The notes under the pieces are model-generated. The model saw only the letters and a list, made by a program, of their open reading frames with translations, made no database searches and was not told the DNA's origin. A stretch of 64,000 nt of DNA from Stentor coeruleus (Eukaryota > Ciliophora > Heterotrichea > Heterotrichida > Stentoridae): NCBI GenBank assembly GCA_001970955.1, contig MPUH01000232.1, positions 1 to 64,000 on the forward strand, read 5' to 3'. A program made the translations under genes and the position numbers. Shown piece after piece: positions 50,256-59,493 of the stretch. Within the stretch, counting starts at the first letter, position 1, and each line of letters starts with the position of its first letter.

Positions 50256-51401
50256 ATGGCGAGAAAGAGGCCGAACCCCGCAGATTTTCGCTTCGAGCAC
50301 AAAAGCGATGAAACCTTACTCAGAGAACCTGGTCAAATCTCCCCATACGATTTTTCAATCGATACCCTAGATCGTTGTGTTGTCTACTTAATGGACAAAA
50401 TCGCTCAAGTCACAGTAGACAAAGTGACAAATTCTCGTCTTCACTTTGGCCCAGTAGACGGTTCTATCTTTCTCCGTGACTGCGAAAATTGTATTGTCAC
50501 AGCTTCTTGTGCTCAATTTCGTCTAAAGAACTGCCGAAATCTCTATATTTTCTTATACTGTTCATCAGACCCAGCAATCGAATACTCAACTAATCTGATT
50601 TTTGGTCCTTATAATTTCTCATACCCATTACAAGATCAACATTTCGCTCAAGCTAAACTTAATATCGACAAAGATGTTTGGAGTCAAGTATTTGATTTCA
50701 ATAAAAATAATGAAGAACACTGGAGGGTTATGAAACCTGAAGAATTCAAACTTATGGGATGGGAAAAAGATGAACTTGGAAGTCCAGTTAACCCTGTACC
50801 TCGACATGAGATTTATGGTGGAAGTTTAACTGGGGATATAAAAGTTGGATCACAGCAACATGGAGAACAAGGGTTGATGAGTTTTACTTTTGAAACTTCT
50901 CAGAATGAAGCACAAGTTTTTGTTGAAAAAGAACCTGAACAAGTTGTAGAATCTGTTATTAATCCTCCAGTACCTGATAAACATGGATATATTATTGAAG
51001 ATATAGATTTTAGCTCACCTTATGAACCGATTGGGCAAAGTAAAGATATATTCGCCGAACCTAACCCTGAAGAAACTGAAGAACTTGAAAGACAAAGGCT
51101 TAGAGATCAGGAAAATAAAGACAGGAATAAAAAGCTTATGAATAAAGATGAAAAAGAAAGACAGAAAAAAGATGAGAAACGCAAACAAGCACGTGAGGAT
51201 CTGAAGAAATTTTACGCAGAAAGGGAGAAAAACATTCAGACAAAAAAAGCTTTAAACCAAGAAAACGAACGTCTGCTCTTAGAAAAAAGGCAAACTTTCC
51301 CTACAAGTTGGAAGAAAGTTGGGTCTATGATTGATGGTGACGATCGTAAAGATGTCCAGCGTATGAAATCTGTGCTCTTAGCCAAAAAACACGAGAACTA
51401 G
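50256..51401 (+). CDS. TBCC (RP2-like) domain fused to clathrin light chain
   Basis: 381 aa in a single uninterrupted frame. Residues about 25-165 are a TBCC/C-CAP beta-helix closest to RP2: HFGPVDGSIFLRDCENCIVT, then ASCAQFRLKNCRNLYIFLYC with the arginine (QFR) that serves as GAP finger toward Arl3 in RP2, then SSDPAIEYSTNLIFGPYNFS and the DF...EEHWRVM end. After a linker, residues about 260-381 match clathrin light chain: KQAREDLKKFYAEREKNIQT, KKALNQENERLLLEKRQ, then TSWKKVGSMID and the C-terminal KDVQRMKSVLLAKKH. In light chains the helix binds the clathrin heavy-chain leg and the C-terminus the trimerisation hub. So one protein may couple a coat to a small GTPase. Stop TAG. The Cys-rich gene converges just 37 nt away. 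Confidence 0.9.
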   Translation: MARKRPNPADFRFEHKSDETLLREPGQISPYDFSIDTLDRCVVYLMDKIAQVTVDKVTNSRLHFGPVDGSIFLRDCENCIVTASCAQFRLKNCRNLYIFLYCSSDPAIEYSTNLIFGPYNFSYPLQDQHFAQAKLNIDKDVWSQVFDFNKNNEEHWRVMKPEEFKLMGWEKDELGSPVNPVPRHEIYGGSLTGDIKVGSQQHGEQGLMSFTFETSQNEAQVFVEKEPEQVVESVINPPVPDKHGYIIEDIDFSSPYEPIGQSKDIFAEPNPEETEELERQRLRDQENKDRNKKLMNKDEKERQKKDEKRKQAREDLKKFYAEREKNIQTKKALNQENERLLLEKRQTFPTSWKKVGSMIDGDDRKDVQRMKSVLLAKKHEN

Positions 51402-51438
51402 TTTAGGTAGTGAATAACGACTTATTAGCTAGGCTAAA

Positions 51439-53602
51439 TTATTCTACGACAAGCTCGATTTTTTCGTTTCCAGAAAGTTGGAGTTCAGGGATTTCATGCA
51501 CGCTACTAAGTAAGCTCCAGAAATTATTGGTATAAACCTGTTTAACACAGTTATCATTGCCAATATAATAAGGATACATAGTAAAATTCAACTCACTAGC
51601 ATACCAAGCATTAGCATTAGCCCCAAGAGCTTTAGCAACAATACCAAAACAGTCTTGTGAATACCTTCTAGTTGTCTGACACTGATTTATAGCTGAACTT
51701 GAGAATATTGTCTTAAGGTTTTTCAAATAAGCTGCTCCAGGAGCATCACCTAAGAATGGAGTACAATAACTAGTCCCATTATTATTAAATCCACAAGTAC
51801 ATGTTCCTGAAAATGTCTGTTTATAAGAATTTGTTCCTGTACATTGTCCATTCAAAGTACATTGTAAAGGTAGTTTTCCGCTAGTCACTGGAGCTTTGGT
51901 ACAGAAACCATATCCTGACCCTGAATTGTAACAAGTACCAGTTTGGCATAAAAAGGAAATCCCATTACTTGGACAAGGTACTGTAGAATTAATAGCTAAA
52001 GAAAAGTAAGGTGTACACATACCTGGAGGACCTGGTGGAGTCATTCCTGTATATCTACACCCAGCATTATTAGCACAATCATAATCACTACCACAACCAT
52101 GTTGATATACTGGGATTTGAGGTTGACAAGTGAATTCATAATTAGTACTCACACAATAAAGCCCAACATTACAACTTGAACTACTTGTGCATGTATTCCC
52201 TTGAGATACTCCTTGACAAGTGTTATTAACGCATTGACCGGATATACAGAAACTCATATTCAAACAATAATCACCTGGGTAACCTATTGGCTTTGGTGGA
52301 GTAGCTTGACAAGTAACATTAGTCCATTTATTAGCTTCAGATTGAGTAATATCGCAAAATGGTTGTGAAGATGAGGTACAAGGATTTATAGCATAAGAGT
52401 TGTTTTTTTCAGTAAAAGTAATACAAGTACCTTGGNGTAACATTAGTCCATTTATTAGCTTCAGATTGAGTAATATCGCAAAATGGTTGTGAAGATGAGG
52501 CACAAGGATTTATAGCATAAGAGTTGTTTTTTTCAGTAAAAGTAATACAAGTACCTTGATTAAAAGATGAAGGGTTCGCACAACCGTAGTTTTGACAACC
52601 AAAGTTAGCTGGAGAAACATCAAAGTACTGATGATTAAAAATTGCTTGGGTACAATAATCGTTGTTTTGATATCTTGCTGTATCTGAACATAAAACACTT
52701 GATTGCAAGAAATTATGAACTTGAGATGGACCAAGATTTTGTCTTAAGCAAAATATGTCAAAGCGTCTTTGGGTATGACAATTAGTAATCCCTGAACTGT
52801 TGACATGGATTTCCCAAAGTAATTGAACTGTCACACCTGGAGGGTCGCCAGTAAAAGCATCACAATAAGCATAACCATCTTGATCCATACCACAAGAACA
52901 AGCACCATAAACTGTTGATCCTTGATTATAACCAACACAATCTGTATCAGAAGAGCATTTATGAGGATAATTATATAAATTGTAATAAGGAGGCTGACAT
53001 ATACCTATTGTGTCAAAGCCTGGATTTGTAAGATTGCATGATCCTGATTGACATAAATTAGATACCCCTTCTGTGAGCATATCTTGACACATACCAACAG
53101 TTTGACCATTAGGTATACTATAATAATAAACACATGAACCATCTTCAAATATTGTCCTGTTACAAGCCATATTGTTTTGACATTGATAGTCATTTGTACA
53201 AACCATACCATAACTCAATTGAGGGACACAGAAAAATGCTGTACTACAATAAAGACCTACTCCACAGTCTGAATTTTTCACACAAGCGCCACCTGGGTTT
53301 TGGCCAACACATGTGTTGGCTGTACATACATCGGTGATACAGTCAGAATTAGACATACAAGGCTCACCAGGATATGAGAAACCTGATGGACGAGGAGGAT
53401 CTGTTGTACAAGTGTAATTACTAGTTATAGTCCCTGATACATCACAATAGTCTAGTGCTTGACTATCACAGATTTGAAGAACGAAATTGCCTTGAGGAGA
53501 CAACATTGCACAGGTTGGGCTTATTGAATAACCACCTTCGTGACAGTTGTACCTTGGGCATTGTTGGGAAGATGCTGAGATCAGCAGAAGCAAAATCCAC
53601 AT
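51439..53602 (-). CDS. Secreted Cys-rich protein of two homologous halves
   Basis: A scaffold overlap (N at 52436, offset 124 nt) splits the frame artificially; counting the repeated segment once gives about 679 aa from ATG (53600-53602) to TAA. It begins with a signal peptide (MWILLLLISASSQQ). The mature protein consists of two ~330-residue homologous halves, each opening with a Cys/Pro segment (TCTTDPPRPSGFSYPGEPCM; TCQATPPKPIGYPGDYCLNM), then spaced cysteine motifs (SDCGVGLYCSTAFFC; SSCNVGLYCVSTNYEFTC), a GxCxCG motif (YGACSCGMDQDG; SGTCTCGFNNNG), and an alpha-helical end with CHTQRR / CQTTRR. The cysteine spacing resembles EB/Dickkopf-like modules. No transmembrane helix or GPI signal is evident. 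Likely extracellular or lysosomal; function unknown. Confidence 0.85.
52313..52558. repeat. 122-nt direct copy around an N (scaffold overlap inside gene)
   Basis: 52313-52434 is repeated at 52437-52558 with N at 52436; one visible difference (GAGGTACAAGG versus GAGGCACAAGG, Thr versus Ala). The offset of 124 nt breaks the frame of the Cys-rich gene artificially. Confidence 0.9.
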
Positions 53603-54481
53603 TTATTAGCTTATTGGATGAATATATTTTTTTCAACAAATGTCAGAGATAAGAGGATTTTAAAGCATAGGAGGTAGTGGGGGATTTTTTTTAAAAGAGA
53701 TTTTTGTTGATGGGAAGATAGAGAGGGAGGGGTTTTAAGATAGGGGAGGTTGTGGTTAAAGAGTTTTGTTTGGGGTTTAGTTTTTAGTTGTGGAAGTTTG
53801 GGAATTTTTATTGAGATTTGGCAGGGTTTTGGTTTTTTTATGATGTTTTTAGCAGTTTGGGCTTGTGTTTGTGGCTTTGTGTGGAGGATGGTGTGATGAA
53901 GATGAAGATTAGGGTGTTAGGTTTTGTGAAAAATGTGTTTTTTTATTGCAAAGTAGGGGTTTGCTTTATTGGGAAAATATTTTTTGCTTGCTATTTTTCT
54001 TAAAATGCAAGTGTAAAAAACACGTTAATTTTTGTAAGATTTAAATCTTATTAGTATATTTGATAGATTTTTGATAAAAGATAGTATTTTAGATTAACAG
54101 CTTAGTGCATCAGATTTTGTTGTTGATAAAATCATCATGTTGTTATAAAATAAAATATGAGCTAATAAAGCGTTATAATAAGTAATATAAATTATATTTC
54201 GCTATAATTTGATTAAGCTTATTATGTGTTTTTAGTCATTCCGTATATTGTTATGAAAATATGCTATCCTACTTTTACTATATTTTTTCTATATTTTCAA
54301 ACACTTTCTAACTAATATTTTTCTTTTCTTATAAATTTCTCTATTATTTCCTTACCATTAATACCTCAGTCATTTCTTTAGAATTCCTATTCTAAAAGTC
54401 AGTTTGATAAATTTTAATTTTGGCAATTAAAAATCTAGGAAAAGCTTTTATTTATCTAAATTATATGATAATTTTGATTAA
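53603..54481. other. Intergenic, nothing recognised
   Basis: 5' flank of the Cys-rich gene, strongly G/T-rich on the + strand to about 53990, then AT-rich. The 61-codon + strand frame at 53818-54003 is translation of this G/T-rich flank and is not accepted. Confidence 0.6.
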
Positions 54482-55030
54482 TTATAAATCACCTTTGTCT
54501 ACTCTAAAAACTTTATCTTTTTCTTCCATAATGTCAAAAAAAGTCTCTAAATTCTTTTCACAGAATGTCACCCTTTTTTTCCTTTCAAAGTTTGCTTTAT
54601 GAATCTTTCCCAAATCAAATCTTCCAGAATCGTTCCTAGAAAAAATCCCTTCAAAAGCTCCAAACGACGCAACCTGTCTAAGATTGCTTTTTAAATTGCA
54701 TTTTTCTTTATTTATCCTTGGCAAAAAAGTTTTATTGGACGACTTAGTATAATCTTCATATCTGCTAGGTTCTAGTATATTTGATGATGATGAAGCATTT
54801 GTCTCATTAATTATACATCTTTTATTAGTTTTCAATGCTACAGGCTTTAAACGGGACTTCTTCCCTATCTGGAGGTTTTTAAACGGGTCGCTTATAATCT
54901 TTGGTTTAATTTCCAAATCTATATTAAGCCCTCTAGACATTTCCTTTGGTGTCAGGCACATTTTTACATGTCTTTCATATTCAGGGCTTATCAAGCATTT
55001 CCTAATCCGAATGCTTTTAGAGCTGTGCAT
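54482..55030 (-). CDS. Basic protein, unknown
   Basis: 182 aa, rich in K, R, N and S, no signal peptide, no transmembrane helix and no recognised domain. Segments with clear non-random composition include RIRKCLISPEYERHVKMCLT, DLEIKPKIISDPFKNLQIGK and the end FERKKRVTFCEKNLETFFDI. The codon use is that of a real gene and the ATG-to-TAA frame is intact. Small basic Ser-rich proteins of this kind are abundant in ciliates; role unknown. The next gene on the same strand begins 850 nt further right. Confidence 0.65.
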   Translation of the reverse strand: MHSSKSIRIRKCLISPEYERHVKMCLTPKEMSRGLNIDLEIKPKIISDPFKNLQIGKKSRLKPVALKTNKRCIINETNASSSSNILEPSRYEDYTKSSNKTFLPRINKEKCNLKSNLRQVASFGAFEGIFSRNDSGRFDLGKIHKANFERKKRVTFCEKNLETFFDIMEEKDKVFRVDKGDL

Positions 55031-55883
55031 TTTATTATTATCATTGATTACTAACTGATTTGTATTATTCTTTTACGAATCTACTGTGATTTTAGGTTTA
55101 TAGAAATTATTGTTTATCTGTAAATAGAAAGTAATAAAAAATATCAGAATTGATTGACTGTGGAAGTAAATGCTTTTAATAAATATATTTTTATGGCATA
55201 TTTCTAGTTAAAAAGTGACAATATTTTGATTACAAGGAAGGAATTTTGCATGAGATTTTTAAGTATTTTTGCTATTGAAAGTGATTTAGGATAGTATTTA
55301 GATATGAGACAATGGAAAGTAGGAAAAAGGTTTCAAGATTTTTAAATAAAATTAGTGATATCGGGAAATGAATGATGCAGTATTTTTGGGGTGGGTGTTA
55401 AGAAGGGTTGAATTTTATTTTTTACTGATATCAAGTAAATTTGTATGGAAAAAAATGAATGTGAAATTGTTAAGAAAAATTAGATATGAAAAGAAGATTA
55501 TTAAAAAAACTGTTAGGGTATAAGATGGGGTTATGTTTATGGAAAATACTTGTATACAAATGTGAAATAAAATAAAATATAGAATATTGTGTGCTATAAT
55601 ATTAATATCATAACTCAGCAAATATAAGGTTTTAAGAGTGATCCTTGTATATATTTTTCTTATGTTTAGCATCACGCATAAAAGATAATATGTTATGGAT
55701 ATTTCCTTAATCTTTTAATAAAATATCATAGCCTGCATTTCTAATGATGCATTTTTTTATAAGAAATAAAATTATTTTCTTTATTCGAAACAAATACACT
55801 GAGCTTTTTAGCTATTTTCATATACAGTTTAAACATTATTAGATAATTATCAGGTTAGATTATAAAGTTTTATTACTTTTTTA
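55031..55883. other. Intergenic, nothing recognised
   Basis: AT-rich. The minus-strand 86-codon frame at 55415-55675 is I/L/F/Y-rich translation of AT-rich DNA and is rejected. G/T-rich patch near 55250-55400. Confidence 0.6.
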
Positions 55884-56204
55884 CTATAAACTAATTAGAA
55901 AATTCTCTTCTTTGCTTGTTCGTTTATTTATTGGAGAAATCTCACATTTGGCTCTAAATTTTTTAGCCAAGCTAATTGGAGGCAAGGGTTCCAATAAACT
56001 GAATTGTATGTCAAATTTTGAAAACTTGATTTTATATCTTTGACTTTGATTATCTGCTTTAGATTTTGGGATTTTGATCATAGGCAAAAATCCAGAAGAT
56101 GATTTTTTTATATGAGAAATCTGAATTTTGTGTCTAGAAAGTCTATTTGTATCTTCATTTGTTTCATAATGTAAATTCCTTAATGACTTCAATGTTCTCT
56201 CCAT
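55884..56204 (-). CDS. Small basic protein, unknown
   Basis: 106 aa, intact from ATG to TAG. Basic and Ser-rich with a Pro-rich patch: RHKIQISHIKKSSSGFLPMI, FSLLEPLPPISLAKKFRAKC. No domain recognised, no signal peptide. The composition differs clearly from random AT-rich translation. It resembles the neighbouring 182-aa protein in style (basic, Ser/Lys-rich) but I see no homology. Its start lies only about 180 nt from the pogo relic, so the element may have landed in its 5' flank. Confidence 0.6.
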   Translation of the reverse strand: MERTLKSLRNLHYETNEDTNRLSRHKIQISHIKKSSSGFLPMIKIPKSKADNQSQRYKIKFSKFDIQFSLLEPLPPISLAKKFRAKCEISPINKRTSKEENFLISL

Positions 56205-56387
56205 ATATAAGTATACTTGAATATCTTTATATAAAATTACAAAAAAACCAAAAATCTTAAATACAAAAATTCTTATTTTTTATCATCCAAAAAAGTATTA
56301 TATAAAAATTAAATCAGAAATTATCATCACTTTTATTATTTATATATAGGATTACCATATGTAAATTATATCAAATATAGATATTTA

Positions 56388-57512
56388 CAATAGAACTTGC
56401 CTATAGTGGGCACCTTTGAGACCAAGAAATTTGCCAAATTTACGAGGTTGCCCACTTTATCCAAATATCTTATAATATATCTACTCTAGTTTAGGCTAAA
56501 AGATTAAATATGCATCTAAAGAAGTTTGCTTTAATCTCACTTGTTTTGATATCAAAACTTTACTGAAGTAAGCCATCATATCAGTAACTTTTTCATATAA
56601 ACTAGGCTCTTTACTAAGTGCATAATACTTTATACTTTTTAAACTTTTACACATATCTTTTTCAGTAAAATCTTTGATATCTAGATTATATTCATCACTT
56701 GACGATTCACTGTGACTATTTTACTCTTTGTATATAAACATACTAAGAATTCTTTTATGTTCATTATAAATTTAATCAATTAAACTTTCTATATTTGTGA
56801 TAACCTCACTAGACTCTAAAGTGTGATCTATTTATAAATATTCTGTAGGCTGTATATTAAATTACAGATTTACTTGTTTGATTAATGATATTACAGATTT
56901 CAACTCTTTAACAAGATATTTATTGGGGCGTAGCCGGAACATATTTTAGCTTTGAAATAATTTTCATTTGCTTAAGCAGACTCATCATGGAAGCGCTTAA
57001 AACTATATTATGTCTCTTTTTAAATTAATTAAGTCATCCAATAGGCTTTAAAGTTTGGATTATTTACTTTTTCGGCAAATTTCAAAGCTATTTCTTGAAT
57101 TAAAGGTCCCGATAAAGGAATATTGAGTGTTTGAGCTTTTTGAAACCAAGCCCATGACATCTCATTTATGTTCTCAATTTCTGTTTTCCTTATCTTCCTA
57201 CATCTCAAACTTTCGAATGGCTGCTCAAGAGATTTTCTTGTTTTTTTTTTGATTTTGGATACTGTTCCTTTGCTTATTCTAAATGTACTTACAAACTCTC
57301 TTTCAGTATGCTTTTGATCAAAAAATTCTAGTATTTTAACCTTTTACTCTATCGTTAATTCAACATATTTCTTCCCAGCAATTATTTATAATACCCACTT
57401 TATACAATGCTAACCATTGAAAAATTCAGAATTCAGACTCTGTTCTAAAAAATCTGCACACTTTCTGCGGTTGCTTACTTTATTAAGATGCCCAAATTAA
57501 CAAGTTATACTG
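56388..57512 (-). mobile_element. Decayed pogo/Tigger-type DNA transposon
   Basis: A 1,125-nt element of the Tc1/mariner superfamily. Its ends form imperfect ~30-nt terminal inverted repeats: left CAATAGAACTTGCCTATAGT from 56388, right (reverse complement) CAGTATAACTTGTTAATTTG from 57512, both continuing to GGGCA. TA dinucleotides flank both ends (56386-56387, 57513-57514), the expected target duplication. The right end keeps the CAGT start typical of the superfamily. Subterminal GGTTGCCCACTTTAT (56447) and GGTTGCTTACTTTAT (57470) are related direct repeats. Inside, the minus strand encodes pieces of a CENP-B/pogo transposase without the DDE catalytic domain, so the copy is internally deleted and non-autonomous. 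The imperfect TIRs suggest it is not recent. Confidence 0.85.
56496..57379 (-). pseudogene. Remnant pogo/Tigger transposase
   Basis: N-terminal pieces show two DNA-binding helix-turn-helix units: KYVELTIE, a TAA, then KVKILEFFDQKHTEREFVST and FRISKGTVSKIKKK (psq-like HTH); next MSWAWFQKAQTLNIPLSGPL and IQEIALKFAEKVNNPNFKAY (CENP-B/Tc5 HTH). After a frame change comes FKKRHNIV, matching the family's 'GWLxxFKxRHNI', with TGA where Trp is expected. The region where the DDE catalytic domain should be is missing or unreadable. A C-terminal tail (SESSSDEYNLDIKDFTEKDM, YYALSKEPSLYEKVTDMMAY) ends at TAG 56496-56498. Clearly inactive. Confidence 0.85.
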
Positions 57513-58617
57513 TATTAATATATTATAATAATTTTTTATATTTAAGACTTAGAATAATACTATCATGGATAAACTAGTAAATTTATATTGTAAATTTTAT
57601 AAATGATAGATTCTAATTTTATCTTTCAATATGCTCAACTATAAATATTGAATTTTTTACTATTTTATTATTTGGTAATTTATTATTTTATTAGTTTTTT
57701 AGCTTATAGTTTCGTATATCACAACTTAAATATTATTAGGAAAATAAAACTATATAAATGCAAAAAAAATCGAAACGCTAAATCATAATTAAAAGGAAGT
57801 TGATAATAAGATAATAAATATAAAGGATGCTTTTATATTAAAGCTTTTTAGACTGAAGTGATTTCTAACATAAAATATGGAATTCATATGGTGTAGTTGG
57901 TGGTACATAAAAGTTTTTTATATAATTTTATAANTAAAAGTTTTTTATATAATTTTATAAATAATATGGATTAAAGGTAAAGTTAAGGCAAATTAGACTA
58001 TAATGACGGTATGTAAATTTATGGTTTAATGAAAAATTATAATGATTGTAATGAAATTTTTAAAGAGACTAGCTGGGAAACTTTTTTTTAATAAAGTTGA
58101 TATAATATGAATATATAAGATTAAATGTATATGATAATTAAATATGGTTCTTAAAAATAGAGATGCTAAAGGTGTTCAATTATTGTTTATAAACTAGTTT
58201 AGATTTTGCATTTTATTTTACTTATGAACTAGCTTTGACAATGATTATACAAATAAAATTATACAAGTCATACCCTTTATACTAATTCTAATATCGACTT
58301 CATTTATAAAATCATATTTTTTTAACCCACACCAAACCTTAAATCATAAATTCCACAAATTTTGGCATACCCAATCTTCAACATATCCATCTTCAAACCT
58401 AAAAAAAATCATTTTACATCATAAAAGTTAATAAAAAATGATTTCAAACACATATCACAAAAAAAAATTATAGTCCTCACACTATCCTAACTCATTTTAT
58501 AAAATAAACAATAAAATCCTTAAATCAAAACTCATCTAATAAAACCTAATCCTAAACCTGAAAACCCAAAAAAATCTTATACTAAAACCAAAAAATCCCA
58601 ATAAGTTTATTATTAAA
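57513..58617. other. Intergenic, nothing recognised
   Basis: AT-rich DNA containing the small scaffold overlap at 57908-57960; C/A-rich and G-poor from about 58310 to the start codon at 58618. Confidence 0.6.
57908..57960. repeat. 26-nt direct copy around an N (scaffold overlap)
   Basis: 57908-57933 is repeated at 57935-57960 with N at 57934. Confidence 0.88.
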
Positions 58618-59457
58618 ATGTCAGATCTCTGTGTTGATTGTAAGACCAAACATTCAGATATCTCATGTTTACAAAACCTTAGACAAGTCACAGCCAACTT
58701 AGAACAAAAAATAATATCCCAGCAACAAAAACTTGAAGCATATTCTGAAGAGTCTAAAAGTTTTACAAGTGCAATCCCAAGCCAAGATACATACAAGCAT
58801 TTAGTCCATCAGCAAGCATGTTGTGACGGATGTTATCAGCTTCCATTACTAGGTACACGTTTTAAATGTTCAAAATGCCCAAATTTCGATTTATGTTTTA
58901 CATGTCGGTATACATTTCCTCATAAACACGAAGATTTTTATGCTATAACAACGACAAATCAACATAAAACTAAAAATTGTACAAGTTGTTTTGGAAGGAT
59001 TACAGATGTTATACACAAATGTAAAATCTGCCCATCTGAATTATGTCATGAATGTTTTATTGTTAATGGACATGATCATGATATTATAGACCCAGTATTT
59101 CCTTTTGATATAAAAATCGAAGCTTATTGTAATAGAAATTGTTCAAGGGTTAAGAATGGTGATGAAATACTTATACAATTTATTATATATAATTTGTCTA
59201 AACAACAAGTGTGGAGTGTGAATGTTATTGATGAAGATTGTCCTTTTGTTGCTATAAGAAGAGAAACTAAAGTTAATATTAATGAAAGGGATATTGCGGT
59301 TGTTGATGTATCTGGGGTTATAAAAGCTCAAGCTAAAACTTATAATACAAAATTCCAAATTATTGAAACTACTATGAATGAACAAATTGGCATGGATATC
59401 TATATAAAATTCTCAGTGACAGAAGGTTTATTTTCAAGTCTTTTTAAATCATCATAG
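58618..59457 (+). CDS. Double ZZ zinc-finger protein with NBR1-like C-terminal domain
   Basis: 279 aa. After a short N-terminal Cys/His segment and helix, residues about 63-108 form a ZZ finger (HQQACCDGCYQLPLLGTRFK, CSKCPNFDLCFTCRYTFPHK) and residues about 120-160 a second, shorter one (NCTSCFGRITDVIHKCKICP, ELCHECFIVNGHDHD). The C-terminal ~100 residues are an Ig-like beta domain (VKNGDEILIQFIIYNLSKQQ, VWSVNVIDEDCPF) in the position of the FW (four-tryptophan) domain of NBR1, though most Trp are missing. ZZ plus FW is the architecture of NBR1-type selective autophagy receptors, where ZZ can bind cargo; no PB1, UBA or clear LIR motif is visible. Cargo-receptor function is an inference. Stop TAG. 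Confidence 0.85.
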   Translation: MSDLCVDCKTKHSDISCLQNLRQVTANLEQKIISQQQKLEAYSEESKSFTSAIPSQDTYKHLVHQQACCDGCYQLPLLGTRFKCSKCPNFDLCFTCRYTFPHKHEDFYAITTTNQHKTKNCTSCFGRITDVIHKCKICPSELCHECFIVNGHDHDIIDPVFPFDIKIEAYCNRNCSRVKNGDEILIQFIIYNLSKQQVWSVNVIDEDCPFVAIRRETKVNINERDIAVVDVSGVIKAQAKTYNTKFQIIETTMNEQIGMDIYIKFSVTEGLFSSLFKSS

Positions 59458-59493
59458 AGTTAATAACTTATTTTTTTTATATCAAAATTAAAC

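Noticed and set aside
53818-54003. 61-codon plus-strand ORF rich in Phe, Val, Cys
   Set aside because: Falls in the G/T-rich 5' flank of the minus-strand Cys-rich gene; composition reflects the flank.
55415-55675. 86-codon minus-strand ORF
   Set aside because: Low-complexity hydrophobic translation of AT-rich intergenic DNA; no supporting features.
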